This document shows, in pieces, positions 39,736-39,936 of a DNA stretch of 39,936 nt. A program made the translations under genes and the position numbers. The DNA comes from Euprymna scolopes (taxonomy: Eukaryota > Mollusca > Cephalopoda > Sepiida > Sepiolidae), in assembly GCA_024364805.1 (NCBI GenBank), contig CM044501.1:77289128-77329063 (forward strand), written 5' to 3'. Positions within the stretch are counted from its first letter, which is position 1; every line of letters begins with the position of its first letter. Below the pieces are notes generated by a model. The model was given only the letters and a program-made list of their open reading frames with translations, was not told the origin of the DNA and did not search any database.

Positions 39736-39936
39736 CTAGCATTTCAGCCCGGCATTGCGCGGGTGTTTGGAGGTGTATGTTGAGCAAAAAAAAAAAAATG
39801 TGGTAGTAGGAAGGCAGGCTCGAACCTGTATCGTGAAGGAGGAAAAGAACAGGGAAAAAACCCTGACGTCTTTGCAGTTACGACTACGCCAAACCTGAAG
39901 TGACTGATGTTTAAATTAAGGCTAGACAATCGAAAG
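39736..39936 (-). mobile_element. Helitron 3' part (minus), cut by the window end
   Basis: Minus strand ends ACACCCGCGCAATGCCGGGC (hairpin, 39765-39746), then GCTAG|T at 39740-39735. A tRNA-like block (B-box CAGGTTCGAGCCTGCC, 39826-39811; A-box near 39888) matches those at 34766 and 38140. The 5' end lies outside the window. Confidence 0.85.

Overview
No host protein-coding gene can be supported in this window. It is AT-rich, full of microsatellites (long TA, GA, GT and ATAC runs), holds one 309-base assembly gap (25065-25373), and is packed with old transposable elements. The repeat content (tRNA-derived SINEs, jockey/CR1-like LINE 3' ends, maT-type mariner relics, Helitrons ending in a CCCGG..CCGGG hairpin plus CTAG) suggests a mollusc, most likely a cephalopod such as an octopus. 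That placement is an inference from repeat style, not from a gene. The long reading frames are mostly simple repeats read as protein, or LINE and transposase pieces.

Layout. 0-3 kb: a tRNA-derived SINE with a hammerhead-like core, a second copy of it, a LINE-B 3' end, and two foldback structures, one a near-perfect palindrome with 97-base arms. 3-7 kb: two sense LINE-A copies (one keeps the RT YADD box) and microsatellites. 7-9.2 kb: a long-TIR MITE, then two repeats carrying a U2 snRNA-like module. 9.3-14.5 kb: an L1/Tx1-like LINE end, a SINE, a LINE-A RT piece split by SINEs, two antisense LINE-A pieces, and a pogo-like MITE with a LINE tail in its terminal repeat. 14.5-18.1 kb: a third copy of the U2-linked repeat, GA and GT arrays, three LINE-A ends and a LINE-B end. 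18.6-23.4 kb: antisense Helitrons, a maT-like mariner relic and a hAT end. 23.5-27.3 kb: SINEs, the gap, and the best-preserved LINE-A 3' end. 27.4-33.4 kb: mostly unassigned AT-rich DNA, with a perfect 24-bp hairpin, a snap-back mariner and a pair of large foldback elements. 33.4-38.4 kb: LINE-A pieces, a small foldback, a Helitron with internal tandem repeats, then a hAT element with an 8-bp target duplication into which a LINE and three head-to-tail Helitrons have inserted. 38.4-39.9 kb: an antisense LINE-B end and the edge of another Helitron.

Nothing here works together as a pathway. The window reads as a layered record of insertions. The points most worth follow-up are the hammerhead-like cores in two unrelated repeat types (all core residues present in two of them), the U2-bearing repeat family, a 3' tail apparently shared by two LINE types, and the three-Helitron tandem nested in a hAT element.
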